From Pegoplata infirma (taxonomy: Eukaryota; Arthropoda; Insecta; Diptera; Anthomyiidae): a DNA stretch of 64,000 nt. A program made the position numbers and the translations under genes. Under the pieces are notes generated by a model. The model worked only from the letters and a program-made list of their open reading frames with translations, searched no databases and was not told the DNA's origin. The stretch spans positions 132,392,694 through 132,456,693 of the forward strand of contig OY992537.1 of the NCBI GenBank assembly GCA_963921195.1. The letters are read 5' to 3'. This document shows positions 1-12,519 of the stretch, piece by piece. Each line of letters starts with the position of its first letter. Positions within the stretch are counted from its first letter, which is position 1.

Positions 1-420
1 GCTGGGCCTCGCTGAAATTGTCTGATGTGAGGGTACATCTCACATAGACATCTATCAGTCTTTCCAGTGTTTTCAATAAAAACGATGACTGACTGGTAGG
101 TCTGTAATCCTTTGGGGATAAAGACCACTCTCAACTCCCTCCATTCGGAGGGTATATACCTTGATGCTAGGCTACCCAAATGGACACGTATGGCTGATTA
201 TCCAGAGGGACTCTTGCAAAAGTGTCGGAAATATACCATCAGACAATGCCGTTTTGTAGGGCTTGAAAAGGCAAACCGCCCACGTTATCTTGCGTTCGCC
301 CACCATTGTTCTCTTGAGTTCGTTTACCAGAATTGACGTTGGCGAACGTGTACCCAAGGAAATATATCTTTTCACCTCGTCTCTGCAACCCGGAAAATGG
401 GTATCCATCAGAACTTCAAT
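1..420 (-). pseudogene. F2-type non-LTR retrotransposon RT fragment
   Basis: Reading the minus strand gives HFPGCRDEV, then FKPYKTALSDGIFP and further on PVSHRF, KHWKD. These correspond to the start of the RT domain and the RPISL-SFLLKTLERLID block of RNase H-bearing non-LTR elements. The reading frame breaks several times. The same HFPGCRD...PYK...GIFPALL block occurs on the plus strand at 57397-57580, so I assign it to the same family (F2). The fragment runs off the left edge of the window. No EN or RNase H part is visible upstream of it, so the 5' end is truncated near 420. Confidence 0.7.
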
Positions 421-1540
421 GGTTTCCTGATTGCTTTAACCGAATTTTTGGCATCTCAAAAAATTTTTCGATTCCTGCAAGCGAAACATTTAGTTGGCAT
501 AAAAATCGGATATCACAATGAAGCTGTTTGCACTGTGTTGTTTCTTTTACCGTTGAGCACTGTAATTATATTTATACATTGTCATTACATTCTAATAATG
601 ACTATGAACATAAAAAAAAAAATTTCTGTAAAATTTGATATTTTGTGACATGTGTTACGGTCATAATATCAGTAAAATAACATCTAATAAAAGAAGAACC
701 ATAGAACCATGTTAAATCTATAAAGTCAATGCAGAGAGTTAAAAGGCAAAGTGGATTATTGAACCTGTAATAAACATAAGACACCCCCACTTGTCAGATT
801 TAACTACTGCGGACCGTATCGAAGTTATTTGATGCAACTACAAGAGAAGACAAACATAAAATACACACACACACAAAAACATGGCAAATGCACAAAATAT
901 TACGCGTTAAATTAAATTTTTGGCTATAAAATAGATTAAAATCCAGTCATCATACTTACAACATACATGGTACAATCCATGTTCATAACCAAAGTGTAAA
1001 GTGAATGTTTTTTTTTTGTTCTTTTTTGAAAGTGCACCCCCTTTTTTGACTATTAGAGTTGAGATTGAAAAATACACAGACATAGAAAACAACATGAGCC
1101 TTATTAGTTGATTACAGGACACATTATCATGATTATCAAAAAATAACAACAAAATTTTATACGACAGGATAAAAATCTGTTTTTACGCATAAAGCGAAAC
1201 GGAGAAAGTGGTGGTTAAACTGGCAGCAGTATGAGTATTACAAACTAAAATAAATTCGCATTGGGTACTTTACGCCTTGAAACTCATAAATATCGTGAGG
1301 ATTTTTTATTCTATAAATTTAACAGTGGTCTTTATGAACAAGTACATTAAATGTGTAGCTGCAGTTGTGGTCAAAAAATTAGTGACATTAGTAAATGATT
1401 GTTTAAGAGTTTGGTTATGGGTTGAAAGGCAATGTAAACCAGTCTAGGAGTCTGCTAAAGAGAAGCCTAATCTAAAAATTGTTAAGTTATAAATGAGGAC
1501 GATTTTTAATCTTCACTTATAAGTGGTTCTTTTGAACCTG
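421..1540. other. AT-rich intergenic stretch, no gene seen
   Basis: AT-rich sequence with short CA runs (about 860-880) and homopolymers. No TIR pair, coding similarity or RNA fold was recognised. Short open frames here have no recognisable protein features and are treated as chance. Confidence 0.5.
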
Positions 1541-3546
1541 GCACTTAATTCAACACTGCTACCTCTAGAAGCACATGGTTTTCATGTTGTCGCATATGCT
1601 GACGATATCCCGATAGCGGTAAAGAGAAAGCATCTGCCAAAATTAAGGGGCATTCTTTAGGGTTCTCTGAAAGATCTGTATAAATGGACAAAAGGCTGTG
1701 GTCTAGAAGTTAATCCAAGTAAAACAGAGCTTGTTCTATTTACAAGGAAAGATAGGATTCCTGTTTTTAGAATCACTGAAATCACCTTCTCAGATGGAGC
1801 CAAGTATCTTGGAGTATTTCTAGATAGAAAATTAAATTTCAGGCGTAATATTGAGGAACGAGGGTTTAGCCCTAAAGTCGTTAATTGAATTTATTCAGCG
1901 GTGGTTCGTCCAATTCTGCTGTATTGGATACTTGTCTGGTGGCATGCTTTTGGGACAAAACGAAACTGTGTTTTCATCACAAAGGTACAGAGAATGGCGT
2001 CGATGCGCATCACTGGTGCTCTTTGTTGTACACCGACAGCTACATTAGAAATCCCCCTTTACCTGATACCATTGGACATATTGTGTAGGCAGTATGTAAT
2101 AGCAAACTGCACTGGAGGAGCAGCGCTTATACATATATACAACAAAATGTGGACTATGCACACTCTATGAGCCTTTTTGAGCGCCAATTTACAACTATGA
2201 TACCATTCACGGAGTCTTGACGAGGGGTACTCCGGATAGTGGATCATCTGTAATTTTTTACACGGATGGATCGAGGCCGCAAAAACAAGTGAGCTTTGGA
2301 GTCTATTCAGAGGAGCTTGGGTTGAGCCTGGCTTGAAAATTGCTGGATCTTAGCAGTGTTTTCCAGGCAGAGATGCTGGCAATAAAGGAAGAGGCTGACT
2401 AGTTGAGCTGCAATGTATTTTCCCCAACTGCACATCTTAACATCTACTCTGACAGTCAAGCCGCGGTCAAGTCCATTGAGTCAATGTTTCTCTAAACGAG
2501 ATTTGCTCTTAAGTCAACATCTATTCTGACAGTCAAGCCGAGCTCAAGTCCCTGGATTCAATGTTTCTGAAAACAAGATCTGCCCTTAACTGCCGCACGT
2601 CTTTAAATGAGATGGTCAAGCAGTTTAACATACGACTCGTATGGGTCTCAGGCCACAGAGATATTCCAGTGAATTGCAAAGCCGATGAGCTGGCAAGACT
2701 AGGAACTACCTTACAGGTTCCAAAAGAATTTAAATGTGTTGGTATGCCTCTAGAAACATACAAGCAAAACCTACGGCTTTGTTCCGCGACGAAGAATAAT
2801 CAAAGATGGGCAAATAGATGGACGTGTGAGACAACACGACTGATTATGTCTTCTCTTAATCGGGGGCGCACAAGTGAGCTGATATCGCTTCCAAGAGGGA
2901 GATTTTGATGGTGGTTTTTATAATTACCGGACACTGTCTTATAGGGAAGCACCCAGAACGGTTAAATGTACCATCGAATGACTATTGCCAGAGTTTCATG
3001 GATGAAGAGGAGTTGGAAACTATCGAAAACTTTATTTGCCATTGTTCAGGCCACAGAGATATTCCAGTGAATTGCAAAGCCGATGAGCTGGTAAGACTAG
3101 GAACTACCTTACAGGTTCCAAAAGAATTGAAATGTGTTGGTATGCCTCTAGAAACATACAAGCAATTTGATGGTGGTTTTTATAATTACCGGACACTGTC
3201 TTATAGGGAAGCAGGCAGAGCGGTTAAATGTGCCGTCAAATGACTTTTGCCGAAGTTGCATGGATGAAGAGGAGTTGGAAACTATCGAAAACTTTATTTG
3301 CCACTGCCCGGTACTTTCTGGTCAGAGACTTGCTTCACTGCGATCTAGGGATCTGTACGATCTTTCTGATTTGTCGGATGTCAAAATTCAATTTCTAAGG
3401 AGTTTCATAAGAAGCTCATATTGGTTAACCGACAGGGACTAGTAGGAAAACCTATTACGTTCCCGTGGAATCACAATGCACCTCAGAGTCTACGTGTGCT
3501 GACGTTAAACGTCAGCAGCCACTTACAACCTATTCCAACCTAACCT
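1541..3546 (+). pseudogene. F1 non-LTR retrotransposon, 5'-truncated and rearranged
   Basis: Starts inside RT just before HVVAYADD (about 1585-1610), followed by NPSKTELVLFTRK and SDGAKYLGVFLDRKLNFRRN, the RT C-terminal/connection region. RNase H follows (FYTDGS, FQAEMLAI, SQAELKSLDS, NCKADELARLG), then the C-terminal zinc-knuckle-like FCRSCMDEEELETIENFICHC. The frame is broken repeatedly and about 100 bp is missing near 1860. Two internal duplications are visible: the IYSDSQA segment (about 2428-2560), and a later one in which part of RNase H and the C-terminal domain recur (2648-2765 with 3048-3165; 2905-3043 with 3167-3305). The 3' end is CCAACCTAACCT at 3535-3546. It abuts F2 coding sequence directly, so this copy probably inserted into an F2 copy. 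Confidence 0.88.
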
Positions 3547-5160
3547 GTGGGTATAACAGGCGCTATAAGATCAGCACCCCAGGCCGGCCTGGAAGTGATA
3601 CAAAACATACTTAACATTCCGCCCGCAGGTTAAGAGAGTCGCAAATGCTTAAGCAACGCTCAGAGGGATACTCGACCATACGGTAGACGGGACGAAACTA
3701 AAACAGAGAACTGACTATATCTCACCACAGACGAACTTTGACAGAGCCTTCGAAATCAAAATTCCGACTAGGGAAGACTGGGCAGAAAACTCTGTTATAA
3801 CAGAGAATGCTATCTCAATCTTTACGGTCGGATCAAAGATGGAGGTGGGTACCGGCTCAGGAGTGTACTCAGAGTGCCTAGAAATAGGGGCCTCACTAAG
3901 ACCTCCGGATAAGTGTAGTGTTTTCTAGTGTCCGACCGAACAGTTCGGCCAAAAAACGTAATTTAATCAAAAATTTGGTATTTGGAAGTACTTTTAACAA
4001 CTTTTTTTATATGGGGTAGAATTGTTGAGGCGATGGAAGACGATTCTGAGTGTAAAATTTAAGAACGAGTACGAAGTTTAGCCACAATTTCGAAGTTCGG
4101 TAACCGAACTTTTTTCAATTTTGCCGAACGTTCGGTTACCGAACATCTAAATTGGTGCTTAACTTCGTCCTCGCCATTAAATTTGAAATTCAGAATAGTC
4201 TTCTATCGCCTAAACAAACAAACGGCCATCAGAAAAAGCTGTTAAAAATGCTTGCAAATATTAATTTTTGGCCAATACCGTTTTTTGGCCGAACTGTTCG
4301 GTCGGACACTAGTGTTTTCCAGGCTGAGGTACTTGCAATTGACAAAGTCGCGCAGATAATTATAACAAGGGACCTTCGTCGTTGCGCTACTAACATTTTT
4401 GTGGATAGTCTCGCAGCTCTAAAGGCCTTAGAATCAAACACTGTAAAATCGGGTATAGTTAGAAATTGTATACAATCCCTTTGTCGAATCAGTCAGCACA
4501 CAGTCAAGCTAATCTTTGTCCCTCGACATAGTGGGGTCGCTGGAAACGAATTGGTGGCCGTAAATGTGTGAGAAAAGGCTCGGAATCGATGGGGGAACGT
4601 GTTTAACCTGACATCTCGGTTCCTATAGTGGAAATGATGAACGAAATTAAAGGGATATTTGAGGACAGAATAAATGATAGGTTGATATCGCTGACTGCGT
4701 GCAGGATATCGCGAACCATGTGCCCACTGCCAAATCCTGAGAGGGCAAAAAGTCTTCTTACTTTTGACAAACGGACGGTTAGCCCATTAATGGGAGTACT
4801 TTCAGGACACTGTATAATTGGCCAATTGGCCGTGCGTATGGGAATTTCTGATAGGGGCTATTGTAGAAGTTGCGGGGAAGTTGAGGAGGAGGCAGTGAAG
4901 CACGTGTTATGTGAATGTCCGTGTCTGATGTGAAGCCTCCTTAAGCATTTGGGGCAAAGATTCTTCGATGACCTAGATTGTCTAAGCGGTGTCTCATTGA
5001 GTTCTCTAGCAGAATACCTTAGGGAATCGGGGTGGTTTAGGAAGTAGAACTTTATATTAGAGGGGGAGTAGGAAAATATAATTAAGGGAATCCCAATGGG
5101 CCATATGGGCTCCGAGTGAATTCGCCAAATTGTGAACGCACATCCAACCTAACCTAACCT
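3547..5160 (+). pseudogene. F2 non-LTR retrotransposon 3' half, interrupted by a MITE
   Basis: Opens with VGITGAIRSAPQAGLEV, an RT C-terminal motif matched by the F2 copy at 58410-58470. RNase H follows: a degraded first block near 3825-3900 and, after an inserted element (3926-4311), VFQAEVLAIDK, IFVDSLAALKALES and FVPRHSGVAGNE. The last RNase H segment should carry an AD-EL motif, but here reads NELVAVNV. A CX2C-HX4C region follows (YCRSCGEVEEEAVKHVLCECP, about 4858-4923). The 3' UTR ends in CCAACCTAACCTAACCT at 5144-5160. Several frameshifts and stops make it non-functional. Confidence 0.87.
3926..4311. mobile_element. hAT-type MITE, 386 bp, 33-bp perfect TIRs
   Basis: Left end TAGTGTCCGACCGAACAGTT is repeated as its exact reverse complement at 4279-4311; the match extends 33 bp. 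The flanks carry an 8-bp direct repeat GTGTTTTC (3918-3925 and 4312-4319). Removing the element and one repeat restores the RNase H reading VFQAEV. An 8-bp duplication with a TAG.. end is the hAT signature. No transposase is encoded, so it is non-autonomous. The interior also has short palindromes such as GTTCGGTAACCGAAC. Confidence 0.95.
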
Positions 5161-6515
5161 TTTGCGCTGCTAGTTTTCTCAACACATCTTTTTCACATAT
5201 TGTGCTAAATGTTGATGTCTGAAAAGGGCCGTAAAATTCAATAAATATAAAAATAACAACAGTAACAACAAAAAACAATAACCCCCCTCCGGAGTTTTTA
5301 GACTTTTATTTGAGTGTATGAAAACAAGGAAAATTTAAATGCATTTTATTAGAGAGAACGAAGGATGTTAAAAGGGGGTGTGTCAGGACTGTGACTATGC
5401 TGACAAATATAAATTGTAAGAAGAATTTTGTTAAAGTACAAAAGAAAAAAAAAGTATAGGATGATTCAATGCTAATAGTTTGATTAATGGCTTATGTTTC
5501 AATGTTGCTCGCCCTTATTCAATTGCTTGATCCATCCAACGTCCTGTTGCTGTATTAAATGAGCAGCAACATATTTGAGGCCAGCATAAAGTAGTCGTCG
5601 AAACAGTTGTAATAGAAATAAATTAAGAAGCTTTAAGATGTCCGTCCTTATGTGTGATTGAATTAAAGTCATAATTCGTTACACAGGATAAAAATCTTAT
5701 AATCATCATTGGTTTTTGGATGTGATTTGGAAATATTTTTCATTAACCAATGTTTAGCTATAGTTTACAATGAAAAATACACACACACATGTAGTTATGA
5801 GTGTAATTTGGTATTGGATTTTTTTTAGTTTTTTTTTGTCACTAAATATCTAGGGCGTTTTGTGTGTTTTTCGGCTGACCTCCTCCTCCTCTAGTGAGTT
5901 GGCTAAAATAAAATAGCACATGTGTGTGTGTCTGGATTTAGTAACTACACATATGAAGTGGATTTAGTATAGTGTTAGTTTGGCCGTGGTCAACCGATGA
6001 TGTTGCATTTACGATCATAATGAATATTTATTGCCATTACCGCTACTCACACTAGGCCTCACCACAAACACATACCACTCACTCATCGCACATTTGACAT
6101 GTGGATGGTGTTTATGATTATTTAGCTTTGATATGATGACTATCATTATTGCTATACTGCTGCTGCTGATGATGATTATGATTATTGATAAAACCATGAT
6201 ATTAGGGTGTTTGGATTTAGTAGTAGTAGCAGTAGTATTAAGTAGCTCAACAATCGTAACATATTGGACATGAGATTGTGTAAATAGATTATGAATAAAT
6301 TACTTACCGGCAAATATGTTAAGAATTTAAAAAACAAAAAAAATATTTTTAAATATGCATTTACTACATTTTTCAAACGGAATAGTGAAGAAAAACAAAC
6401 AGCATGCCAACTTTGTGGAACATGATAATAATTTTAAGCTGATGATCAAAATACTGAACCTATATCCCTTTTCAATTTTATCGAATCACAATCACTTGCT
6501 GAGTTAAAATTTTAG
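5161..6515. other. Apparently unique AT-rich sequence
   Basis: No retrotransposon or TIR structure was recognised. It includes short CA and CTC runs and a CTG/GAT microsatellite-like stretch at 6158-6190. This could be host intronic or intergenic DNA, but nothing here supports a gene. Confidence 0.4.
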
Positions 6516-9500
6516 AAATTCCCGGGCAATGGCAGATAAAGTGTTCGATTGTTTCTAACTCCTTCTCATTCATGCAACTCCGAAAAAAGTCGCCATGGCA
6601 CATTTAATCGCTCTCCATGCTTTCCTACAAGGCAGTGTCCCGTAATTACAGCAAACACCGACGAAATTTCTCTTCTTGAAAGCGATATCAGCTCACTTGT
6701 GGGCTTCTAATTAAAAGAAGGTAAACTCTGCCGTGTAGTCTCTCACTCCTGATTAATCTCCGTCGCGAAACAAAGCCGTAGATTTTCCTTGCAAGTTGCT
6801 AGAGGCATACCAAAACATTCCAATTTCGTTGGAATCAGTTAGTTCCCAGTCTTGCAAGCTCATCGGCGTTGCAATTTCCTGGAATGCCTTTGTGCCCTAG
6901 GACCCATATGAGTCGTATGTCAAAATGCTTGGCCATCGCATTTAAAGACGTTCGGCAGTTTAGGGCAGATTTTGTTTTCAGAAACATTGCCTCTAGGAAT
7001 TTAACCGCGACTGTTAAAATCGATTTTGACTGCAGCTGTAGACAAGTCATTGCAACTCAACCAGTCAGCCACTTCCTTCATGGCCAGCAACTCTGCCTGG
7101 TAAACACATCAATGATCTTGCAATCTTGGAACCAGGTTCAACCCAAGGTTTTCTGAATAGACTCCAAAGCCGCCTTGTTCGTGTAGTTTCGATCCATTTG
7201 TTTAAAAATTTATGGAGACTCCACTACCCTCATTCAAGACTCCCTGGATGGTACCATAGTGGTAAAGTGGCGCTCAAAAAGGATCATAAAGGGAGCACAG
7301 TCCACACTTTGTGGTATTGTTATTTTCCTCAAGATCACGATATGGCCAAAATCGCTGTTCTTCTATTGCAGTGTGCTATTCAGTCGAATTTCAGTCGTAG
7401 CCGCATTCTGCCAACCAAATATATCCAATGGTATTAGCTGAAATAGGATTTCTAATGCAGCCGTAGATGTAGTAAGAAGAGCACCAGTAATGCACATCAA
7501 CGCCTGAAATTCAACTTCCTATCTAGAAATACTCCAAGATACTTGGCTCCATCTGAGAAGTTGATTGCAGTGCCGTCCAGAGAAATAGAATCAAAAACAG
7601 GAATCTTATTTTTCCTAGTAAATAACATAAGCTCTGTTTTACTTGGATTTACTCACAGACCACAGTCGCTAGCCCATTTGGATAGATCTTTTAGCACCCT
7701 GTATAATGTCCCTTAATAAAGGCTGGTGCTTTCCCTTTACCGCTATCAAGACATCGTCAGCATATGCGACTACATGAGAGATCAGCATTGAATTCAGTGC
7801 CAGGTCCCAAAGAAGCGGCAAAATAACACCTCCCTGTGGTGTGTTCCTATTGACAAATCGGGAAATGACTTGCGCTCCCAATTCAGACGTTATACGTTTA
7901 TTGGCAAGTCGATTTTTTACTATTAAAACGACCCCACGCTGTACTCTCAGACAATTTCACAAATATCAAGCCTAGGATGACATGAAAAAAAGGCCACCAT
8001 TGTGTACTCGATAGTACAACCGAGCTCATGAAGAGCAATTTCCGTTGACCTACAATTGCTGTATGCATGTTGCTTTGTCGAAAGCAACCTCGGGTCAATT
8101 ACTCTACGCAAATATGAGTCTATCATTCGTTGTCTTTAACAAAAAAGATGACATACTAATTGGTCTGAAATACTTCAGAGCTGTGTGGAAAGTTTTCCCA
8201 GCCTTCGGAATAAAAACGACTCTGCTATCTCTCCATCTTAAAGGAATATAAGACTAGTTTATGCTTGCCGTGTAGAGATTATACAGCCAAGGTGCTATAT
8301 AGTTCAGCACTTGCTGTATTCAAAGGTTCGAAAGAATTAATTCTTTAATTCAATTTCCTAATTCGAATTAAAAAAATAGAATTTGGCATTCCATAAAATC
8401 ATTCAACTTTCATAATCATTGAATTAATTCTTCAAGAATTCATTCCTTAAGAATGATCATTCTTTAGGAATGAACTATTTTTTTATCCAAATCAATCTAC
8501 TACAAATTGAATGGTGAAAATTTCTTATCATTCAATTTAAAACAGTGAAGCGCAACACACTCACACACACATTTATGCTTGTGTGGGAAGCAGCAGACGA
8601 GACGTCAACAAAACAACAACCGATCGTTTACACACGAAGATGCTTAAAATGCACACAAGCAACACATTTTTGAAAATACAAAGGGAATGAAATAAAAAAA
8701 TCATCATTCAATTTGTAATAGATTTGAATGATGAAAAATTTTGATCATTCAATCGAATGATTGCTTGGAAGGAATTAATTCTCTTGGGAATTAATTCAAT
8801 TTGATTTAAGCTTTGAGAATTAAGCCTTTGAATCAGCGATACGCAGACTCATACTATAACATTTATGCTTGTGTGGGTAGTAGCAAGCGAAAAGTCAACA
8901 AATTTGCTCAAGCAACAGAATTTTATAGTGTATGTGTGTTGACAGCGCACAAGCAGCGCCTATTCCCGCGGGAATAGGAATTACAAAAATGCGTATCACT
9001 GCTTTGAATTAATTCGTGTTGAATGCTGGTAAGGAATGATAATTCAAAACTTATTAAAACAGAATTAAACTTTTGGTGAATTAATTCTCAATAGAATTAA
9101 TTCGTTCGAAGCTCTGGCTGTATTTCAGCCGGAATTATAGAATCAGGTCCAGGGGATTTATAGGGCCTGAAGCTTTTAATCACCCATATCAATGTTGTCA
9201 AATTTATTATTTCCGAAGCAATTTCAGATGCTTGGGCGTCAGAAAGTTCCAAAGCCTGCAACGGCAACAAGGAATTGCACGGAAAATGCGTGTTAAGAAG
9301 GCTTTGCGGAAGGGCAAGACTCATCCAGGGACTTTTTACAAACATTTGTTATATGGTCATTCAGACAGTCAATTTCCGCAAAACTTTGCGGTTCAGATAA
9401 GGGTACTGCATTCAAAAGCCCTGAAAATTTCTTCCTATATTTCACCCAGATGGTTCTCTTCAGAGAACCCATGCTACCTGAGTAATGATGATCTCAGAAA

Positions 9501-9860
9501 GAATTTTCTTCCAAAACTTTCCATTTTCTTTCACAAAATTCTATCAGACAATGTATCTAATACAAGCGTTACATCAAGAACCTCTTGCCGCCCACTTGTT
9601 ACAAAAGTTGGTTCACAACCTCTATTACAAATATAAAGGCAAGTGCTTAACAAAAACTCCAAAAGTGACTCGCCTCTATCGTTTGAGTCTGTACTTCCTC
9701 ATATCGAATTATGTGCATTAGCACCACAGCACACTAACTGGTTTCCCCTAGATTCAGACTCCCGAATCAAACCGCTAACCTTCTGCGGCGGTGTTGGCCC
9801 CGGATTAGGAAAATACGCAGAGGCGAGTCAAATAAACTTTCCCTTAAGTTTGTAGAACTA
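6516..9860 (-). pseudogene. F1 non-LTR retrotransposon, decayed, EN to RNase H
   Basis: Minus-strand copy that mirrors the F1 copy at 14436-16898 and extends further 5'. EN remnants: RGNQLVLCCGANAHN (about 9730-9780), GSTDSNDRGESLLEFLL and CEPTFVTSGRQEVLDVTL (about 9555-9615). The EN/RT linker LLNTHFPCNSLLPLQALE follows (about 9240-9300), then FRPYKSPGPDSIIPAE, VVAYADDVLIAVKGK (about 7745-7775), RNase H (ALNCRTSLNAMAKHFDIRLIWVLGH, about 6870-6960) and the start of the zinc-knuckle region at 6520-6560. Many stops and frameshifts. The 3' UTR and CCTAA tail present in other copies are missing, so the 3' end is deleted. A MITE at 8321-9116 splits it. Confidence 0.85.
8321..9116. mobile_element. 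hAT-type MITE, 796 bp
   Basis: Left end CAAAGGTTCGAAAGAATTAA; the right end read in reverse is CAGAGCTTCGAACGAATTAA. This is a TIR of about 24 bp with three mismatches. The flanking 8-bp direct repeat is GCTGTATT (8313-8320 and 9117-9124), and deleting element plus one repeat rejoins the F1 sequence. CAGAG ends with an 8-bp TSD fit hAT. The interior has AATTC-rich short palindromes and an internal near-duplication of about 40 bp starting CATTTATGCTTGTGTGGG (about 8570 and 8860). No coding capacity. Confidence 0.93.
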
Positions 9861-10539
9861 ACTTTTGATTAGCTCCTGTTCGGCAAACAGGTTTCACCAA
9901 GCGACTTCAAACCATAGTGGAACCCTGAGCCATCTTTATTGGAATACGCACTACTCCTAAATATTAAATTTTATGTTATAAAAAATACAAATACATACGA
10001 ATATTTTAAGATTTAAGCTTATTTAAAATTCAACCATTTATCTTCTCCACTTCAAATTTAACATTTATGGATTTTTTTTTTGAAGAACCAAAGAAAAACA
10101 TGGAAAACCAACACTTCAAGTCACACATAAAATATGTAGATATAAAACTAGGAATAAATATGAGCTTTACTTCCACTTCCACAGCCACAACTACAACTGC
10201 TCCTACAATAATATCAACTTACACACACACACATACATTAATAGTCGATCCCCCTCAAAACCCCATAGTGCTGTTTTTGTTTTTTATAACATTTCGAATT
10301 CACTTGAGCATAATTTTTGCGGTCCCTTTTAAGTTTGCATATCAATTGAAAACTTATGTGTGGAAGCCACATATTGCAGAAAAAAAATATATACGAATAT
10401 TTTATGAATGTATCTATGTGTGGAATGAATATATTTGTTTGGATTTACGTCTGTAAGTGTGTGTGTGTGTGTGTATGCATTTATGTGTTGGTTGGTTTGT
10501 TGGTCTATGTACGATTATTATATATATGTAGATATGAAT
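9861..10539. other. Non-coding AT-rich stretch with a GT microsatellite
   Basis: A (GT)n run lies at about 10457-10474 and CA steps at about 10225-10240. The 129-residue open frame starting at 10067 is low complexity (S/T- and I-rich), so I do not treat it as a gene. Confidence 0.5.
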
Positions 10540-10655
10540 TAGGGATTCCAATCTTGAAATAACGATTCCGGAAACTCCGGGATTTTCGGGATCAGGCGAT
10601 TACTAAATCTCGGAATCTCTGATGTTCAATCTCAGGATTTTCGGGATCGCAATTC

Positions 10656-11195
10656 GTATACCCTCCATGTAGTGGTAGAGGGTATTCCGTATGTAATTCA
10701 TCGAAATATATGTCTAGGAGCCCATAAAGTATCAGTGATCCCTTTTAAAACTTTCTAGCAATGTTGGCAATCGATACACACTTAGAATAACGGTATTTGG
10801 CTATTGTACCGCAACCAATACAGATATGTATATTTTTAAAAGCGTTTATGAAAGTCGAGGAAATTTCAAGTATTTTTGATGTGTCACTTCGTGATTGTAC
10901 CGGCTAATTTTCGTTATATAGGGCAATACCGTTACAATACCGTTTCAAACGGTATTATAATGGTATTGGCCTATATTTCGAAAATCAACCGGTACTGGCT
11001 CATGTGATCAGAATTAATCACCAAATGGTATTTAAACAAGAACAAACATAATTAAAAAAAATTCGCGAAATTTTTTTTTCCACCAGAATTTTTTTTCGCG
11101 GATTTTTTTTTTTTTTTTTTTTTGCAAATAATCTTTTTTTACATTGTAGAGGGTATTAATGCATTCGGCAATTTAACTTTTTACGTGTTTTTTAA
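10656..11195. mobile_element. Dispersed TATACCCTCC repeat, decayed copy
   Basis: Begins TATACCCTCCATGTAG and ends TGTAGAGGGTATTAATGC...ATTCGGCAATTTAAC. The order of motifs (ACCCTCCA, CATCGAAATAT, GACCCCATAAAGTA-like, GAGGGTAT, ATTCGGC...GAATTTAA) matches the copy at 50125-50652. The interior also contains CAATGTTGGCAATCGATAC (10759 onward), the same end as the hAT-like element at 20942, suggesting a further fragment nested here. No coding sequence. Confidence 0.55.
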
Positions 11196-11491
11196 TATTT
11201 TTATTTTTTTACAATAATTAGTATAAAACCCCCTGCACACTTTGTAGTGCAATTTCTAAGGTAACACTTTTAACCCTAAAAAATTTAAATTTTAGAGTAT
11301 GTCCTTCTCTTGGATGTTAAAAATGCTTAGAAATCCTGTAGAGCTTTGAGACCCTTGGGTTTTTAGTTCAATAATTATAAAGTAATACCATTGTTCCCCT
11401 TTTCTCCTTTTTGTTTCCATTAAATCAAAATTTAAAATTTTTAAGACCATTATTTTAGGAAATTTAAAAGTAACAATGCACAATTGTATAC

Positions 11492-12441
11492 TAGGGTGGC
11501 TCGTTTTTGGGCTTTTCTCTCTGATCAAATTCTAATACCAACCAAAAGTGTCGGTCCCCTAAGGGTAACTCACATGCAAAATATCACTCCGATCGGAGTT
11601 TATCTTCTGTCTCCACTTTGAGCCTCAAAATTGGGGTTTTCGCAAAAAAGGACTTTTTTTACATGAAAATAAAAAAATTTTAGTTTTTTTCATTAAAATA
11701 ATTAAAAAAAAATTTTTGTATAATATTTAAATTTAAAGATTTAATTTAAAGATTTTACGGTATCATTAACCCGTTCAAACTTGATACCAAAAAAATGGCA
11801 TGATTTTGGGGGCGTTCTCAAAACACCTTTTTTCAAAATTTGAAAATTTTATTAAATAAAAATTTTAAATATACCATTTTTTCTTTCTGAATTCATTAAG
11901 AACACCTTGGGGAAGAAAAATGTGAAATATGGCGGATATCCGTCGAGCCACTTTTTGGGAATCGCGGGGGGAATTTAGCGGATTTCAAGGAAATGTTGGT
12001 TTTATCAATAATTTGGATTAATAATATCTTATAAATTTAATTTTTGGGCAAATTAACTGTTTTTTGGTGTCGTGGCATTCTATTAGATAACTTTAAGTCT
12101 GTCATGAAATCTTACCGATCTAGGACGTCTTTAACCCACATTGGCTGGAGTCAAAAATGACCCCCGCAGGAAATTTGAAGTTTAAATTTCATATTTAAGT
12201 ATTTACGATCAAATATTATACAAAAATAATTTTTTAATTATTTTAATAAAAAAACTTAATTTTTTTTTTTTTTTTAAGTCCTTTTTTGCGAAAAACCCCA
12301 ATTTTGAGGCTCAAAGTGGAGACAGAAGATAAACTCCGATCGGGGTGATATTTTGCATGTGAGTTACCCTTAAGGGACCGACACTTTTGTGCGGGTATTA
12401 GAATTTGATCAGAGAGAAAAGCCCAAAAACGAGCCACCCTA
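11492..12441. mobile_element. hAT-type MITE, 950 bp, long TIRs
   Basis: The ends TAGGGTGGCTCGTTTTTGGG and the reverse complement at 12422-12441 start an inverted repeat of roughly 170-190 bp (11492-11680 against 12270-12441). It includes matching AACTCCGATCGG and CAAAATTGGGGTTTTCGC blocks. A perfect 8-bp TSD TTGTATAC flanks it (11484-11491, 12442-12449). The interior is AT-rich and has no transposase. Confidence 0.95.
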
Positions 12442-12519
12442 TTGTATACCCTATTTAACTCTCTTAGAATATCCATTAAAATAATTCCCATTTACACCAT
12501 TTACGCAAAAATACAGGCA

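Noticed and set aside
10067..10456. 129-residue open frame as a gene
   Set aside because: Low-complexity S/T/I-rich translation next to microsatellites, with no domain and no start context of note.
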